A program made the position numbers and the translations under genes. Positions 25,201 through 37,900 of a stretch of DNA of 42,814 bases are shown piece by piece. Within the stretch, counting starts at the first letter, position 1; each line of letters starts with the position of its first letter. The stretch is from positions 1 through 42,814 of the forward strand of contig JAYMTJ010000079.1 of assembly GCA_036897525.1 (NCBI GenBank), given 5' to 3'. Source of the stretch: Pelargonium x hortorum. Its lineage: Eukaryota > Streptophyta > Magnoliopsida > Geraniales > Geraniaceae. The notes beneath the pieces are model-generated. The model was not told where the DNA came from. It saw only the letters and a list, made by a program, of their open reading frames with translations, and ran no database searches.

Positions 25201-28029
25201 CCCCAATTTACTGGGCTAGTAAATCCTAAAGAAGTTCTAGTTCTCAGTTATGAAGAACAAACAAGTAAGTCATTTTAGGAAGAATAAAGAAAGAAGTAAT
25301 AGTTGGCTTTGGTATTCCATGTTTTGTTTTAGCTCGTAAGACAGAGTACCACGGAAGTCTTTGTAAAGGAGAGTTGCTTTCTTTCATATGTCCTGGGTTT
25401 GTTCTGCTTTTAGGATTTCGAATAGAGAAAAAAGAGAATATATTATAAAGCACAGTCTAAATAAGGGTTCTCGGGCCATTTGGAGGTCAATAATGTAAGT
25501 ATAGGAAATTCCGCATTTTATGAGTGAACAGCATCTATTTCTTTCAAACTTTTCTACCGAGAGGACAGTCGATTTCTCTTCTGTAACAAGTCCAATGGGA
25601 ATATTCTGTTGTTTGCTTACTATATCCCATTCGATATAAAGAAACCGGTTAGAACACTCATTTGCTATGTTCCTAGGTTAGAGAACTGGTTACTGAAGTT
25701 ACACCAAAAGAAAGACCTAAAAGCAAGAATTCTGACCAACTGGCACAAGAGATTTAGTGGAACTCAAAGAAGAGGGAGGTACATAGAAGAACTAGATCAG
25801 TTAGACGTATTTTCATTACGATTGTACACCTAACTAAGTCTTTGTCGTTACTCGTTAGTCTTTCTCAATAGGAAGTTCTAAAGCCGGTGTTCTAAGCTAT
25901 TCCCCGAGAAAAGCTAAGGTGTTTATAACTCAGCTTACTATAAAGACACCACCTAAGGATTTCTCGCTAACAGGAAGTCTCAATAGCGGCATCAGTAAAT
26001 AGCAAGTCAATGAAAGCCCTTTCTAAACCCAGAAACCTAGACTCGGTTCTCATTAATGAGTAGAAAACAGTTTAAGCTATAAAAACAAGGTCAATTAGTA
26101 AGTCGTATCATTACTGCAAGGTTATAAGCGAAGGAGACTCGTCAAAGGTGTTGTCTAAGTTCCCTATAAAGCCCTATGCCCTAAGAAGGTTCATCCGCTA
26201 TTTACAAATGGGTCAGACTCTTTTAGCCTTTATAGACAGTACATACGTTATAGCCTCTTGCCTTACTTTCTTAAGAGGTATAACTTTGTCTTCAGAGCTT
26301 TACTATAACGAGAACATGAGGGCTTCGCGCCTAGGTTTCTACCGACTAATGGTAACGAGTCTAAGGAATTACAGCTATGACTTGCTTGGAACTGAGTCAG
26401 TTGAATCTTAGCTGTCGGTATTAGGAGAATTATTCAACCGTAGGATACTTATCAAGTTTCAAAGTCAATCTAATAAGAGTCATTCACTTACTAAGATCAG
26501 AAGGAAAAATGAAGATAACCGTACTCGGCTATTACATTACATGGACTCTTCTTACTTCATCGATACCCTTCTTAAAGCAAGGTTTAAGCTTGACATACTC
26601 TCCCAGTTGTTAAATACACCTTATAGCAAGGATAGTTTCTTGATGCACAGTCTAAATATCTTCTTTATTTAGAAGAGTTCGGAATAGAACAATGAATGTA
26701 TAAAATTTCTTCTGTAGTGAATGTGCCTTCTGATCTTAGTGAAGGCTTTCTTGAAAGGAGATTGCCTTCTTGTTCATTCTCAGTATTAGTTGGATTACCT
26801 CTTATTCATTGTCTTTCCTTGTTCTGATTGACTTGTTTTAGATTGATAAAGTGATTCCTAAAGAAAGAGTCATCTTATAGAAATTCTTAGGACATTCCTC
26901 TCAAAGAAATAGAAGATGTTCCTTGCAATACAAAACCCTGTTGGCTTAAAGGGAATTGACAACAGTCAAGGCTTAATGGGAAGGCTCTTTCTATACCATT
27001 TACAGAGTCAAGCAGCACTTGCCTTTGCGATCATTCTACTTCGACATGAGTTAGGCAGATTGTTCAGTTTCTTATTAATCTCTTCCGTCTACCTTCCAAA
27101 CAAAGAAAGACATTAATTGCACCTTTGCTCGCTTTCGACTGCTATCACTATCATTAGCATTTCTTTCTCTCTTCTCCTTCTTTGCGTCCATAACACCTAA
27201 GCCTAAGTTCATTAACTAGCTAGTAAGCTAACTCTTCACTTCATTCCTAAGCTAATCCTAAGGTCCATAAAGGTGACAGTAAGGGACTAGAATGGGATGC
27301 TCATAAGGCCTATAAGCTAACAGTGAAATCCCTAACAACCCAAGCGTTGCTTGCCTAATACCAAGTCTTACTAAGATACAGATATTCATTCCTAAGCTTT
27401 ATTGGTAAGACACTTTACTTTCGACTCTGTCTCTATGAGGTTTGAAAGTTTGCAAGAAATTGAAACAAATGAAATAAAAAGAAAGAGTAGAAACCAGGCA
27501 TGAGGCAAGAGCTTGTCTCTTGTTGGTTTGTAGTTGAGTTTGTAGGCTTTAAGGGGCCCTTTATTAAGTTAGGAAGCACTTTCACCCTAAACCTCCAAGG
27601 AATGCTAGCCAAGTACAGTCTCAGGCCACTTCTCTACCCTTCACTTAACTAACCAACACACTCTAACAAGCCCTGTCAATAGCTGTCCCAAACCTAAGTC
27701 CAATCTACTACAGGTCAGAAAGACAAAGCCTATGAAAGCCAGCCCTTTAACCCTAATGGGGATCCGGTTAACTACATATCCTAAAATTTGTATAATTATA
27801 ATAAGAGTAGGAGCCCTCTCTTTGTAAACTAAAAGAATTTCCCAACTTTGGAAACACAAACAGGTAAATCTTTGCGCTATGATTATGAGTACACAACACA
27901 ATAACGATCCTAGCGACTTATAAGATAAGGTATTTTATTTTGCTTGAAAAGGATCTTTTTATATTACCAATCGATAGATAAGGAATACAAGATAGACAAA
28001 TAAAATGGAATTATATAGTAAACAAGTAG

Positions 28030-28115
28030 ACTCCTTGCTTCTTGCTTTCAGTTCTACAGAAGCGGGTATACCAAACGTTCGCAGCTTCAAATCCTAGCCA
28101 ATCTAGATAATGTAG
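28030..28115 (+). pseudogene. possible decayed tRNA-Trp gene (trnW-like)
   Basis: The plus strand reads CAGTTCTACAGAAGCGGGTA, then TACCAAACG, then GCAGCTTCAAATCCTAGCC. Compared with plant mitochondrial trnW (anticodon region GTGGGTCTCCAAAACCC, T arm GTAGGTTCAAATCCTAC), the CCA anticodon context and the TTCAAATCC T loop line up. The anticodon stem and T stem are broken, and no matching acceptor stem is visible. The assignment rests on remembered consensus and is tentative. Confidence 0.3.
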
Positions 28116-31060
28116 ATACTTCATTTTCGAGTAGTCACAAAATAAGGCCCCCTAAAAGAAAAAGGGCTTAGTTAACCGTGCCGTGGGTTTCCACTTTCAT
28201 TTTAATTAAAATTGAAAAAGGACTCCTACTTGCTTGGGTTGCGTGGTCCTTTGTAAGAGAAGTTGGCTTCATTAGTCAGTAGTAAAGAGTCCCTCCAGTA
28301 TTCTTGAGAAGGTGTTTGTTTCTTGCTGTAGCTTTTGTAATAAATAGGAGTCCTTAAAGTGTCTAAGAAAGAAGAAAGGGGTATAGCTAACAAGTTTTCC
28401 TTCCTTAATTAAGATGGATAGGGAACACATAACGGAAGTACTAGAAGGATAACTAACTGTCATGAAAGACTTTCACTGTACGAAGTGAGGAAATTGAGTC
28501 TATTCTTTCACAAAAGAGCTCCGTGGGATAGATAGGAGAGTCTAGTAAACTTGGAAGGACTATGGATAATGTATTTTCATTCTTTATATACAAGTAAGCT
28601 TTCCCGACTTCTTAATTAGTTTACTTAATTTAGTGTATGGCAAGGATATAAATTAATCCGGAACCTATAAATCTCAATAAACTAACCGAAATTTTCATGA
28701 TACAAATATTACAAAGAAAAGTAACCGGCCAGAGAAGACCCCCTTTAATTAGGATTTTGTTGCTTTGTCTTTCCCCCCTTTTTTTTAGTTTAGTCCTGCC
28801 CTTTTGTTTTGCAGAGGTGGTATTTACAGTTTCATTAGTATAAGCAAGCATGGGTGCCTTATAATGGTAATTTCCCTTGGTGAATCCCGATCCCGTTAAG
28901 AATTAGTATTATTGTATTATTATATTGGTGTTATTCTCATAATCTAACTAGGAATTAGAGCTACTATTTAGATTAATCCTACCCTACAGGTTTATAGATT
29001 TATAAGAATAAGTCCTCTTTAGTACAAAACCGACAAGCTTAAATATACAGATTCTCTAATTGCCTTTTCAAACAAGCGCCCGATTTCCTATTACTATTCG
29101 GAGCATATATAGAACCCTTATGAAAACTAAAAAAAGAAAGACCGTTAGATGATAAAATATAGATAAGCTTTAGCTTAAAGTAAATAAATCCCCTAAACTA
29201 AAATCTAATATCTTTCCTAGGTTCCCCTTTGTAACTTACTGGAAAAAACCCAACATTTCGAGAAAGCTAGGCACTTTGAATAGTTTGTCACAGAAAAAGT
29301 ACCCCAAAAACGGATACCCTAAAGCGAAAGTCTTTGTTTTTGCAATTCCTTTTTTAGAGTATACATACGGGTATTGACTAAAGAGTTTTAGGTCTTTCCT
29401 TTGTGAAAGTAAGTAGTTTATATCTCCGTTCTTTTTACTTGTTTCCAGTATTGTACTGAAAGCCATAAGAGGAAACCTACGTAGTTAAAAGTATTCGGTC
29501 TTATATTTCTTTTTTTTGCTTGCGTATCCTAATCAGCCCGAGAATATTCTCCGTAAGTGCAAGTTATAAATTATAGGGTTACTAGTTAGAAAAAAACTCC
29601 CTTATGTGTTATGTAGTCCTGATTTTCTTATATATAATAGGATATAGGAATTTTCCCTTTAGTTTACGGAAAAGTGCCGGTCTTGAATATACTTCTTAGA
29701 ACAATTTCTTGGACTTTCTTTATAGGATTTCTGAAATCAAGCTGATTCTGCGATCTCAAAGGTTTAGAAAAAGGACCTTGTAGTAGATATTCTAGGGGTT
29801 CCTTTTATACTTTGAGTAGTAACTAGAGCTTGAGTCCTTATTTATATAGTCTAGTTTTTTGGTATTTCCGTGAGAAAAGATAAATAAGTCCTTTTCGTAC
29901 TGGTTGTTTTGTTAGAGGAATTCCCGAGACTTACTCGTGTCAGAAAAGTTATCTTTTATGGAGTCAACTCTTACTTAATTAATATCTTTCATTTAAATCT
30001 AAAGACATAGGTTAAAAAAGGATTAAATCTAATATAAAAATACGTTGTTGAAATTATATTACACAGTGTCGACATTTTTCTGTTCAACGAGAGGTTAAGC
30101 AAATCCTAGCATTACTTTTATGTAATATACAAGTGTTTGTTGAACTTACAAAGAATTAAGTTGATTGAAATAGAAAATGTTTCATATCATAGGAGGGTTT
30201 ATAAAGGCTTTCCACTTTTAATCCAGCTATTTTAAGCCCCTCTTATCTTAACCGTGTTTTAATTTATATCTCTATCTTCCTAGTACAATCTCGACTATTA
30301 CTTTTAGGTAGGACCAGATTATATAAATTTAGTTATAAGGCTACAGCTACTGAGGATCCCCCCTTTTTTTTTCAACTAATAACCCGGAGTTAACAAAGGA
30401 GTGTTCTAACCTGGTAAGCCTGCCCTGCCGGTGTAGCTAATACTCCAGAGCCAGCCTAAGCAATTGCTTAATTCTTGAAAGTAAGCTTGTGCTTCTAAGC
30501 TGGAAACTCTATAGCAAGTCAAGATCTCTTTCTGTGCAAGCAAGTCCTTGTCAAGTGCTAATGGAACCTTAAAACCTTAGAATCTTCTTAAATTACTTGT
30601 TGTCTTATGTTGCTGACTGTCCAAGTCCAAAGAAGGTGTATCTAAAGATAAAGCAAGCCAAACGTATTGTTAATGTAACGAGCCAAAAGTGTATTCTGTT
30701 GTGTATAAGCCTGTAAGTATAGGTATTGAGTCAAAATCAAAATGCCTATTAAGGAAGGGGACTTCTCCCCGTTTTTAGAATAATTTGAACTCTCCTGATT
30801 ACTCAAGGACACTTTGACTTAATCTGAATTTCCTTCACCACTGCATAAGCACGTAGTCCAGAGACCGGGAGAAGGGTTAGCTGCTAGCAAGACAGGTATT
30901 CTAAGGAAGATAAGGCTCCGGAGAGGCAAACGAAGTTTGGATTTTCTATTTGGGACCTAAGAAGCAAGCATTGAATGACCGCGGACGGTGTTCTTCATGT
31001 CAGTACCTAGATCCGTTAGGTAAGAGTGTTCGGAGAGAATAGAAAGCATCCTTGACATAG
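28116..31060. other. gene-free AT-rich spacer
   Basis: No gene supported. The minus-strand frame 29236-29466 (76 codons, rich in Lys, Phe and Tyr) is the most protein-like, but I recognise no motif. After about 30.4 kb the DNA becomes less AT-rich and contains many repeats of words such as TCAAGT and CTTGTC. Confidence 0.45.
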
Positions 31061-31080
31061 ACTCTTGCTATACCATCACC
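31061..31080 (+). repeat. dispersed repeat copy (CTCTTGCTATACCATCACC)
   Basis: Reads ACTCTTGCTATACCATCACC. It aligns with 6684-6707 (ACTCTTGCAGCGATACCATCACC) except for a gap and one change inside the core. Further weaker relatives lie within 500 bases: GATGGTGCCAGAG at 31277-31289 on the opposite strand and ATGGTATCGCTCGG at 31562-31575. Confidence 0.5.
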
Positions 31081-31432
31081 AACATGAGAACAAGGCTTTC
31101 TTATTTGTTTGACTTGTTGCTAGCATCCTAGGAGAAGTAGCCATACTTCTCCGATTCAGGTCTTAGTTATAGTAAGACGGATAAGATAGAAACCGTAGGT
31201 AAGCTTGCTTACATTCCTAAAAGTACAAAGCCGCTCAGGAAACCCTGAATCTTTGGATTCATAAGCCCTAGCAAGAGATGGTGCCAGAGCCTTAACCATG
31301 ACAGCCTGAGCCATACCCCGAGCTAGAGCCATAGCACTAACATGAACCTAACCCATAGGAACTATAACACCTTAGGAGCGGTTGTACTAACCAGAGAAGG
31401 AAGCCAAGGAAGTAACCATAGCATAAGTAGCT

Positions 31433-31462
31433 GCTGTCAGTAAACCTATACCATTGACAGCA
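31433..31462. repeat. hairpin formed by TGACAGC motifs
   Basis: GCTGTCA and TGACAGC face each other as seven-base-pair arms across a short loop that contains ACCTATACCAT. The right arm and the following ACTTACCATT resemble the dispersed TTGACAGCGCCATCAG motif at 37876-37892, so this may be two inverted fragments of that family. Ends are approximate. Confidence 0.4.
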
Positions 31463-31792
31463 CTTACCATTCGACTTCAAGTTGACTTATAAGTGTGACT
31501 GGGCTGTAGTTCGGATGAGAACTTGAGTTGGACTAGAAGCTATTGACCGAGATTGCTCTTAATGGTATCGCTCGGGGACTAAAGGTTTTCCTCAATAGAC
31601 CGAGCAAAGAGAGACAGCTATCAATTTGAACAAGTTAACCTGTAATTCAATGCTTCTTCGTAACCTAAGAAAGAAGAGACAGAATTTTCTTACTTTTCTT
31701 TAGTTATTCCATTGCCAGTTTCCAAGCACCACTCCGAGAGCGAATGAGAGTGGGTCATCTTTCTTCCTGTGTGTTCTTACCCAGCTGTCAAC

Positions 31793-31874
31793 CAAGACCC
31801 TGCCATCTGAAAGACAAAGCAACCAATTCCTAGCAACAAGACCCTGCCATCTGAAAGACAAAGCAACCAATTCC
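31793..31874. repeat. tandem duplication, two 38-bp identical units, 44-bp period
   Basis: The unit starting CAAGACCCTGCCATCTGAAA and ending CAACCAATTCC occurs at 31793-31830 and again, base for base identical, at 31837-31874. The two are separated by TAGCAA. Perfect identity in otherwise degenerate spacer shows that the duplication is young or recently homogenised. Confidence 0.9.
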
Positions 31875-32574
31875 AAGCCCACTCAATCTCTAGCATGTCA
31901 AAGCAGTCTCCCTCAAAGTCATCCCTATAAGAGTCATATCCCTAGTTAAATAATGAATGCTTAAGAGGTATAGTAGCTTCTTTGAGAATCTTACCTTACC
32001 TATTTGACATCTTCTTGTTGTTAGTGCTTTCATATCACCCAGTATCTCTAACAAAAGGGAAGCCTGCCTGACCTATATTAACCGATTAGAGTCCTGGTTC
32101 TAGGGTTTTCTGTGAGTTAGTAAACAGTAAGTCAGTCTCAGACCAGTAATGTACAGTATATAGGGATTTTCCCCTCCTTTCGTTTATAAGTTCCTAGTCT
32201 AAAACCAGGTTTTGGTAATGTAAGAGGAGTACAATTCAGAGAGCTAAACCTATACATTCCATATGCATTAACACTTAGGCTTAACTACCAGCTATAGGCA
32301 TAGATCGGACTCTCTAGAATCAAGTACTTTAACCTTGCTTCCAAAAAAACCAAATCGAATTTCTTTCTTTAATGCCAATGCCGGCGTAGTCATTAGAACA
32401 AACCGGTTAGAACACTAAAAAAGGGCACAGTCCTCTCGCATTTATTCTTCAAATACACCAAAAAAAGGAGACTCACACGACTCAGCCTTACGGGACTAGG
32501 GGACATAGGGAATAGCCTACTTTACATACAAGCGGACTCGTAAGAAAGAATGGAAGGGGGACGGGGCCTACGAA

Positions 32575-32847
32575 CTAGCCAATGTGCCAAGGCAAACTTA
32601 CGTATAAAGCAAAAAGCATTGAAACTAACAAGACACGAGTGGGAGCAAGACTTTTTTTCATAACAGAAAGCGCTACGGCTAGGGTCAAACAAGCCTTCCT
32701 CCATCCTTTCTTCCATAGCCTATCGATCCAAGCCAGATCTGCAGCCAGTGACGATAATGAAGTAGTTAGTAGTTGTAGTAGTTTACTGGGACGATCCACT
32801 AGATCCATAAGCCCGTAAGGGAAGATGAATAGCCTTTCTTTTACCAA
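32575..32847 (-). CDS. unrecognised 90-codon open frame, possible mitochondrial orf
   Basis: The translation starts MVKERLFIFPYGLMDLVDRP and ends in a hydrophobic stretch (LLVSMLFALYVSLPWHIG, about residues 73-90), with a basic segment (WKKGWRK, about 45-51) before a second moderately hydrophobic stretch. The frame is GC-richer than the surroundings and has a balanced amino-acid makeup, unlike the Lys/Phe/Ile-rich chance frames elsewhere. The start codon is not certain, and no family motif is visible. It could be a chimeric orf of the kind common in plant mitochondria, a transferred coding fragment, or chance. It stands about 6.5 kb from the nearest known gene. Confidence 0.25.
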   Translation of the reverse strand: MVKERLFIFPYGLMDLVDRPSKLLQLLTTSLSSLAADLAWIDRLWKKGWRKACLTLAVALSVMKKSLAPTRVLLVSMLFALYVSLPWHIG

Positions 32848-34580
32848 ACCTCGTTCGATCCTTCAAAAAAGTAAAGAAAGCGAGTGATTAGCAATTGAAG
32901 GGCGAAGCACTCAAACCTCAGGGAAGAAGGCATTTTTTTAGCAATAAAAAAAGACTAGGATACTCTTACTATAAATAGAAATAGATTCACCGCTGGGGCA
33001 CTCCACTATAGAAAAATGACCTAAACTTGTAAGTAAAGAAATGGACAGAGACTCTAATAAAGCCCCAAACAAGAAATGCTTGCATTGCATGATAGCAACT
33101 CCCACTTACCGTATCCAGAGACGTAGTTCCTGGCAGGCATGAAGGATTGGTCAAATGAGGGACTTCGTTCCTAACTATCAATCCCTAGGTATCTGCCGAA
33201 CTAGAATAACAAGATCATCGAAGGTCTTGCACTTACAACTCTGCCTAAGACCACTCTCAATGACAGTAACACTAATAAGCAACTCAGACTCTTAGTACCC
33301 AAAGCAACTATCTCTCTTTGACCTTAAAAAGACACTTCCGACTAACCAAAGCATGTCAGACTGTAACTCATTCCGGTTCATTGAGGTATCCCTCGACTAG
33401 TGGGTCCTGTACCGATCAATGTCTTCTTGTAATAGCTATAGTCCTCAAAAGAGGACACCTAAGGAATTGGTGTTAATACTAATGTCAGCTCGGTACAGTC
33501 AGTATAGGACATGTCGGTGAAGGAACTTCTTCTATCTTGATTGACTAACCTGCCCATGGATGCTAGGAACACTTGTGTTCTATCTGTGCTGGTTAAAAGT
33601 AATAAGAGGTAAGCTTGCTTACTAAGAACTCCTATAACTATCCAGAGGAGTATACCGATAAAACAAGGTCAATCCGATTTAGAAATAGTTAATTAAGCTC
33701 ATAAGACTAAGAATCATTCCAAGGGGTTCATATCTCTATCTTAGCAGTCTAGGGTAAGCAAGTCGATCAAGTGCAATCCCAGTCTCTAGCACTCCCAAAG
33801 CCAAGGATAATGAATACAATTCAGTAAGAGACTCCCAACACTATTCCACTCCTACACCTATTCCACATCACTAGCACCATACCAAGCTTTCACCGACTTG
33901 GCAATTCAATTGTACCCTCGACTGCGAACGGCAGCTATTAGAATGACTTACCACTTGCACCTTTATAATCTAAATATCAGAAAGAGACATAAGCAAAGAG
34001 GACTCTCAAAAACACAAAGCACAGGAATACATTTTCTGTGTTTAACTCCACCAAATTGCTTAGGAAGATATCTATCTGTAACAGTTGGAAAGCGAGCGAA
34101 GGAATTGGAGCTAATGCTAGCATTGAAAGTTAGGTAACGACTGTTGAGTGCTATCGATGGTACATTTGAGTGTTGGGTTGAGAGCTGGACATGAGATCGG
34201 TCGATGGAACCAAGGTAACGACTGTTGAACCTAGGCAAAGGTGTGACTGTAATAGCTATGTCCAAAGCTACACTGTCAATTTAGATCGGAGTGAGATAGG
34301 CAATGCGTTAGTATTGGGAGCTTTTGCACACTGTCTTGAATAAGCATGTGGCGACCTTTGGTTCGTGGGTGTGCTTTGGACTACAGAATATTGACTAAAC
34401 CAATAGAAAGATCATCAGTAGTACAATTGTTTCGTTAGGCTTCCGCACCAGAAAGTACAACTGAAATAGCTCAACGTTTTCTCTTGATTCAATGACGGGA
34501 ATTCCTACTGTCAAATAAGAGTTGCTCAAGCTCTTAGGACTCTCATTCTTCTATTTTCTATTCTGAATTTGGAGGCAGGA
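32848..34580. other. spacer with less AT-rich composition, no gene recognised
   Basis: Open frames at 32987-33181 (minus), 33898-34137 (plus) and 33963-34265 (minus) overlap or lack motifs. The word GGTAACGACTGTTGA occurs twice, near 34134 and 34214, about 80 bases apart, suggesting a small local duplication. GTAAGCTTGCTTAC-like palindromic words occur near 33609 and also near 31200. Confidence 0.4.
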
Positions 34581-34630
34581 AGTACAACAACTTTCGTTAT
34601 TTGCTCCTGTATCGAGGAAACTCGGGAAGG
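34581..34630 (+). repeat. dispersed repeat copy A with GAAA-loop hairpin
   Basis: Begins AGTACAACAACTTTCGTTAT and ends GCTCCTGTATCGAG-GAAA-CTCGGGA. The CGAG/CTCG arms enclose a GAAA tetraloop. It is clearly related to 39027-39084, in the same orientation, with the hairpin retained but the loop changed. Confidence 0.65.
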
Positions 34631-34877
34631 GGCAAAACTTATATATTGAGGAAGGGCTAAGACTACAATGGAAGGCTCTAAACTACATTACACCTGACTG
34701 ACTGAAAGAAAGATAAAGACGGAACTCCTCTTTATTTTATTGTCAACATGAAAAAGAAGAGAAAAAATCTCAAGTAAAAGTTTTGAAAGTAAAGGAAACT
34801 CTTTGTAGAGGCTTCGTACGTAGCGGATCTCCTTTTGTACTATAAGAGGTCTTCACTCTTCCTGGGTATATAGCGCA

Positions 34878-34910
34878 AAAAACTCTTTTCATTTTCGAAA
34901 GAGAGTTTTT
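34878..34910 (+). terminator. terminator-like stem-loop
   Basis: AAAAACTCT (34878-34886) pairs exactly with AGAGTTTTT (34902-34910). The inner TTT/AAA can extend the stem with one bulge, and the 3' arm ends in a run of T. No gene lies just upstream on either strand, so its role is unknown. In plant mitochondria such stems mark RNA 3' ends rather than terminate transcription. Confidence 0.35.
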
Positions 34911-37900
34911 GTCGACCTAAAATTGAAAAGTGTCCCCAGTCGTAGCATATATTTTCAGGAATTCCCACTTGCACTTTTGCAAGCTAAAAAGGAAGTCTCA
35001 TGTTTATAGTTTACGGATTTTTTTCTCTTCTTTTGTCAGAGATTTGCTAAAGTTTGTTTATTAAAACGGCATACAAATTTCTTTTTTATAAATTTCTATA
35101 AAAGAAATTCCTAAGAATCGAAATTTGATACTAGCGTTTCTTTTTAGGGTAAAATGAACAATTTGTGATATCCTGAATAGAGTCTCTCTGGATGTTCATT
35201 ACTTATTTAGAATCGCATACTATTTCAATTTCACAAATAAGCAAGGTTGGTATGGAGTGTAATATAACGAAGTTTTTTCGTTTCAGAACTTAGACTTTCG
35301 AGGTTTACTATACTGGAGGGTACTTATCCGAGGAAGTTTGTAGCTTTTTCTATTAAGATAAATACTAATTGTGTATATGACCAAAACAAACGAATGGGTT
35401 TCGATCAAGAGTAAAGAAATATACGAGTATTAAAGGCAGAAGGTCCCCAAGATCTAAGTGGGTTCTCGTACAAAGATATAATCAAAATTAGGGTTAGTTG
35501 CTATAGTCAAATACGGGATCAAAGCAAAAGTCTTGTATTTCTTTTCCTTGCTTTTTTTACGAGTATAAAAGCCTTGCCATTAGGTAAATATTGACCCCCT
35601 GTCTTGTACAACTCGGACTACAGCATATCCGCGAATATAAAAGGGATAAACCTAGTGATAAATACTGCTTGCTATATCTCCTAACCTATAGATTACCGGG
35701 GTATAGCAAAAAAAAAGGGATACTACATGCATAGAATTGGGATGTCCAAGGACTTTTGAAAACCTCAAAGGACAACTTGTCCCTTGATTAAATTATGATA
35801 ATATCTTATAAGAAACTAAACTCTCAACTAGGATCCTAATTAAGAATCCCTTATGAAATTGATAAAGAAAAAGGAGCTATTAGAAGAGTGCGTAGAGACT
35901 TTAGTAAAAACCTTAGCTGATATCCTGGTGGCAAACAAGGTCCTGGTTGTTTTTAATAAACTACACATTACAAAAATTCTTTCTCTTAGAACTCCAGTTA
36001 TAGAGAATTTTGACCTTAGGACCCTGTCAACTCTTCTCAAAACCTAAAGGGCATCTGTTCAAAGAAACATAAGATAAAGTCAAAAACACTGACTCCACTG
36101 CAGCACTCAAAATACCTTTTCAACGAAATTTGAAAATGAAATGTGCACCCAACGAATTCTTGAGTAACTGATATAACACTATAGGATAGGCTTTCAAAGT
36201 TCTAAACCAGGCTGACCTGGCAAAGAAATAAACGGATTCTCTTGGTTTTGTATTCTTGTGTTCTAAATGGGATAGAAATGGATTAAAGAATTTGAACTAA
36301 ATCTAAAGTTTTCTGAGTTAAATGTATCCAATACAGAGTACCTAAACATAAAAGAAAAGGCATTCACTTGAGTAAGAGCAAATTCACGTTTGCCTTAATG
36401 AAATGTCCTTACAATTCAGTTTCTTTTAGCTTTTACAGGATACAAGTTTGACTAGGTTTGTCAGAATTCTTGGTTTTCTAAGATTTGAATTTGTTTAAGT
36501 TCCTTTTCAGTTTCTGTTCCCAAGGTTCCTGTAAAGCGCGCCCACCTAGGATTGAACTCTCTGATCAGAATTAATAGGAACTCTTGTCTTTGGAAGTTAG
36601 TGCAGCTAATTGTATTCTGTATAGTCCTAAGAATTTCAATTCTACTGGAGGTAAGTAACTCCATAATTTAGACTCCTATCTAATTGTATTATATGTTCTT
36701 TAGTTCCGGTTTCCTATCTTATAGAATTTTGAAGTTGTTAACGAGTACAGAATCAGGAATAATGTCTAATCAAAATCTCTATCCAGGAAGCAATCCAGTG
36801 AAGTTTCTTGTATATAAGTAGCTTACAAATGAGTACTGAAGTAATTGGAAGTGCTATTTGGATAAACGTTCCCTGAGAATTTCCTTTGAGTTAGGAACTT
36901 TCTTATCTTAATTGTCCTCTTGTTTTGTGTTCTAATATAATAGACGGTAAAGTCAGATAACAGATAATTGTAGCTCTTTTTTTCTTGGCTTTGACAGTTG
37001 TTCTTGAGCTAATTCAATTTCTCGTTCTTGACATTCCTAAAATGAGAGTTTTACTGGAACTGGAGTTTTTGAAGGAGATATCCCGATAATCCTAACAATT
37101 TGTATGTATTAGTAGTCCTTAACTTGAGTTTATGTTTATGATAGATACAGCTTATGAGCTTAGACTCACTTTCATGTCTGTGTTGCAAAGGAGTTTAAGA
37201 CATAAACCTGAGTATTCTAGGATTGCAGCTTCCTTGAAATTCTATGGAATAGAAAAGAGAAGGGAAAACCATTAACTCTAGTCTAAGAAGGACAAAGCCT
37301 TTGTATTCTTGGTTGGGATAGGAACAGTGGAGTAAACCCGATTCTATTTCCTTTAAGGCAGGTTGACTTGGAAGGTAAATAAGTCAAAGGGGAAGCACTT
37401 CTCTGAGCAAGTTTATTGGAAGCAAGTCAAGATCAACTTTCCTTGATGCTAGAAAGCCCAATCAATCTATCTGGTTTAGCAGTCTATGTGTATAGCAGGC
37501 GAATCCTAAGTCTTCCTGGTCTAAATGGAAAGTTGCAGCGAGGAGATTGTTCGAGCTTCCTATCCTAAGAGTTTTGAAGTTTAGGGAATCTATAATTTCT
37601 AATAATTCCTATCTACACAAGCAAGAGCACGAAGTAGTTCAGTTGGTACAACAAGAAAACTAAATGTCCAGGTTAGTAAATGTTGACATTGTGATTATCA
37701 CCTTTATTTGCTAAACAGATCTATCGGATACTCTCCTAAGTAAGAACAAGCAGGGAATTAGTAAGTACACCCTCAATTGACCAGTTTTCATCTAGTTTTA
37801 GCAACAAACCTTTTTTTTTTCCAAGGACAATTGACCGACCTTCTTCCATCAGCACAGGAATTAATACACAGGCTATTGACAGCGCCATCAGTAGATGCAC

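Larger units (their letters stand above)
15001..28020. other. gene-free spacer of mitochondrial type
   Basis: Thirteen kilobases without a gene I can support. The most open parts are minus-strand frames 21343-21612 (89 codons) and 21132-21332 (66 codons), ten bases apart in different frames, and plus-strand frames 25609-25833 (74 codons) and 26148-26411 (87 codons). None shows a family motif, and lengths below about 90 codons are expected by chance in DNA of this size and composition. A tRNA-like T loop at about 19868-19890 (minus) and an imperfect long hairpin at 22171-22250 are the only structural items. From about 25.6 to 27.7 kb the DNA is visibly less AT-rich than its neighbours. Confidence 0.5.

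Noticed and set aside
25609-26411. Two plus-strand frames (74 and 87 codons) with a basic, protein-like look
   Set aside because: Different frames, 300 bp apart, the second opening with a TTG rather than ATG, and no recognisable motif; within chance length for this window.
37625-37700. A-box-like GTAGTTCAGTTGGTAC suggesting a tRNA
   Set aside because: No T loop at the right distance and no acceptor pairing.
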